This document shows positions 63,964 through 64,000 of a stretch of 64,000 nucleotides of DNA, one piece after another. The notes under the pieces were generated by a model. That model made no database searches and was not told the DNA's origin. It saw only the letters and a program-made list of their open reading frames with translations. The number at the start of each line of letters is the position of its first letter. The stretch's first letter is position 1. A program made the translations under genes and the position numbers. This stretch comes from Magnolia sinica (Eukaryota > Streptophyta > Magnoliopsida > Magnoliales > Magnoliaceae). Where the stretch lies: contig NC_080588.1 in NCBI RefSeq assembly GCF_029962835.1, forward strand, positions 62,086,001 to 62,150,000, read 5' to 3'.

Positions 63964-64000
63964 TAATATTCCTTGGAAGCCCATGTGGGTGCAAGTGCAC

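Overview
This is plant nuclear DNA: AT-rich, gene-poor and full of transposons. Coding exons are split by GT-AG introns, and the proteins are plant-type (V-ATPase subunit d, an MRS2 magnesium transporter, ribosomal protein S3a). The very long first intron and the abundance of one foldback repeat family (GTGGGGCCCACC / CATGATGTATG words, near-full-length inverted repeats) suggest a magnoliid or other early-diverging angiosperm. That last point is inference from general knowledge and was not tested.

Layout. 1-2.1 kb: 3' part of a decayed Ty3/gypsy chromovirus (integrase end, proline-rich repeat, chromodomain, LTR-like tail). 2.3-4.3 kb: a repeat built from variants of the palindromic word GCATATGC. 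5.2-5.7 kb, minus: exon 1 of an MRS2-type Mg transporter. 5.7-8.4 kb: three Tourist/Harbinger-like elements with TTA target duplications, one carrying an LTR. 8.7-16.9 kb: a decayed Ty3/gypsy Tat-type element with RNase H and integrase on plus and a long antisense ORF with a plant mobile domain on minus; a solo LTR with a clear 5-bp duplication sits in that ORF. 16.9-26.7 kb: small inverted-repeat elements, a LINE 3' fragment, a TTA-flanked MITE and copia LTR remnants.

26.7-47.4 kb, minus: the one gene complete in the window, V-ATPase subunit d (VHA-d). It has ten exons, 351 codons and intact splice sites. Its 14.9-kb first intron holds an RTE-type LINE fragment, a near-full-length L1 inserted into that fragment, and a second, 6-kb L1 in the opposite orientation with a 10-bp target duplication. 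47.5-54.2 kb: foldback elements and an autonomous-type PIF/Harbinger relic (transposase plus Myb/SANT-like ORF) with an LTR inside the transposase. 54.2-60.6 kb: mostly unassigned repeats and one relic exon resembling NPGR1-type TPR proteins. 61.1-61.5 kb, plus: a broken RPS3a copy. 61.6-64.0 kb: foldback elements, TA tracts and a TAA-flanked Harbinger-like element.

The genes do not form a functional unit; this is ordinary monocistronic plant chromatin. The most notable patterns are that all three gene starts have the same foldback MITE family within about 50-210 bp upstream of the ATG, that a Tat element keeps an antisense plant-mobile-domain ORF, and that several elements are built from reiterated short palindromic words. 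I saw no convincing novel cellular system.
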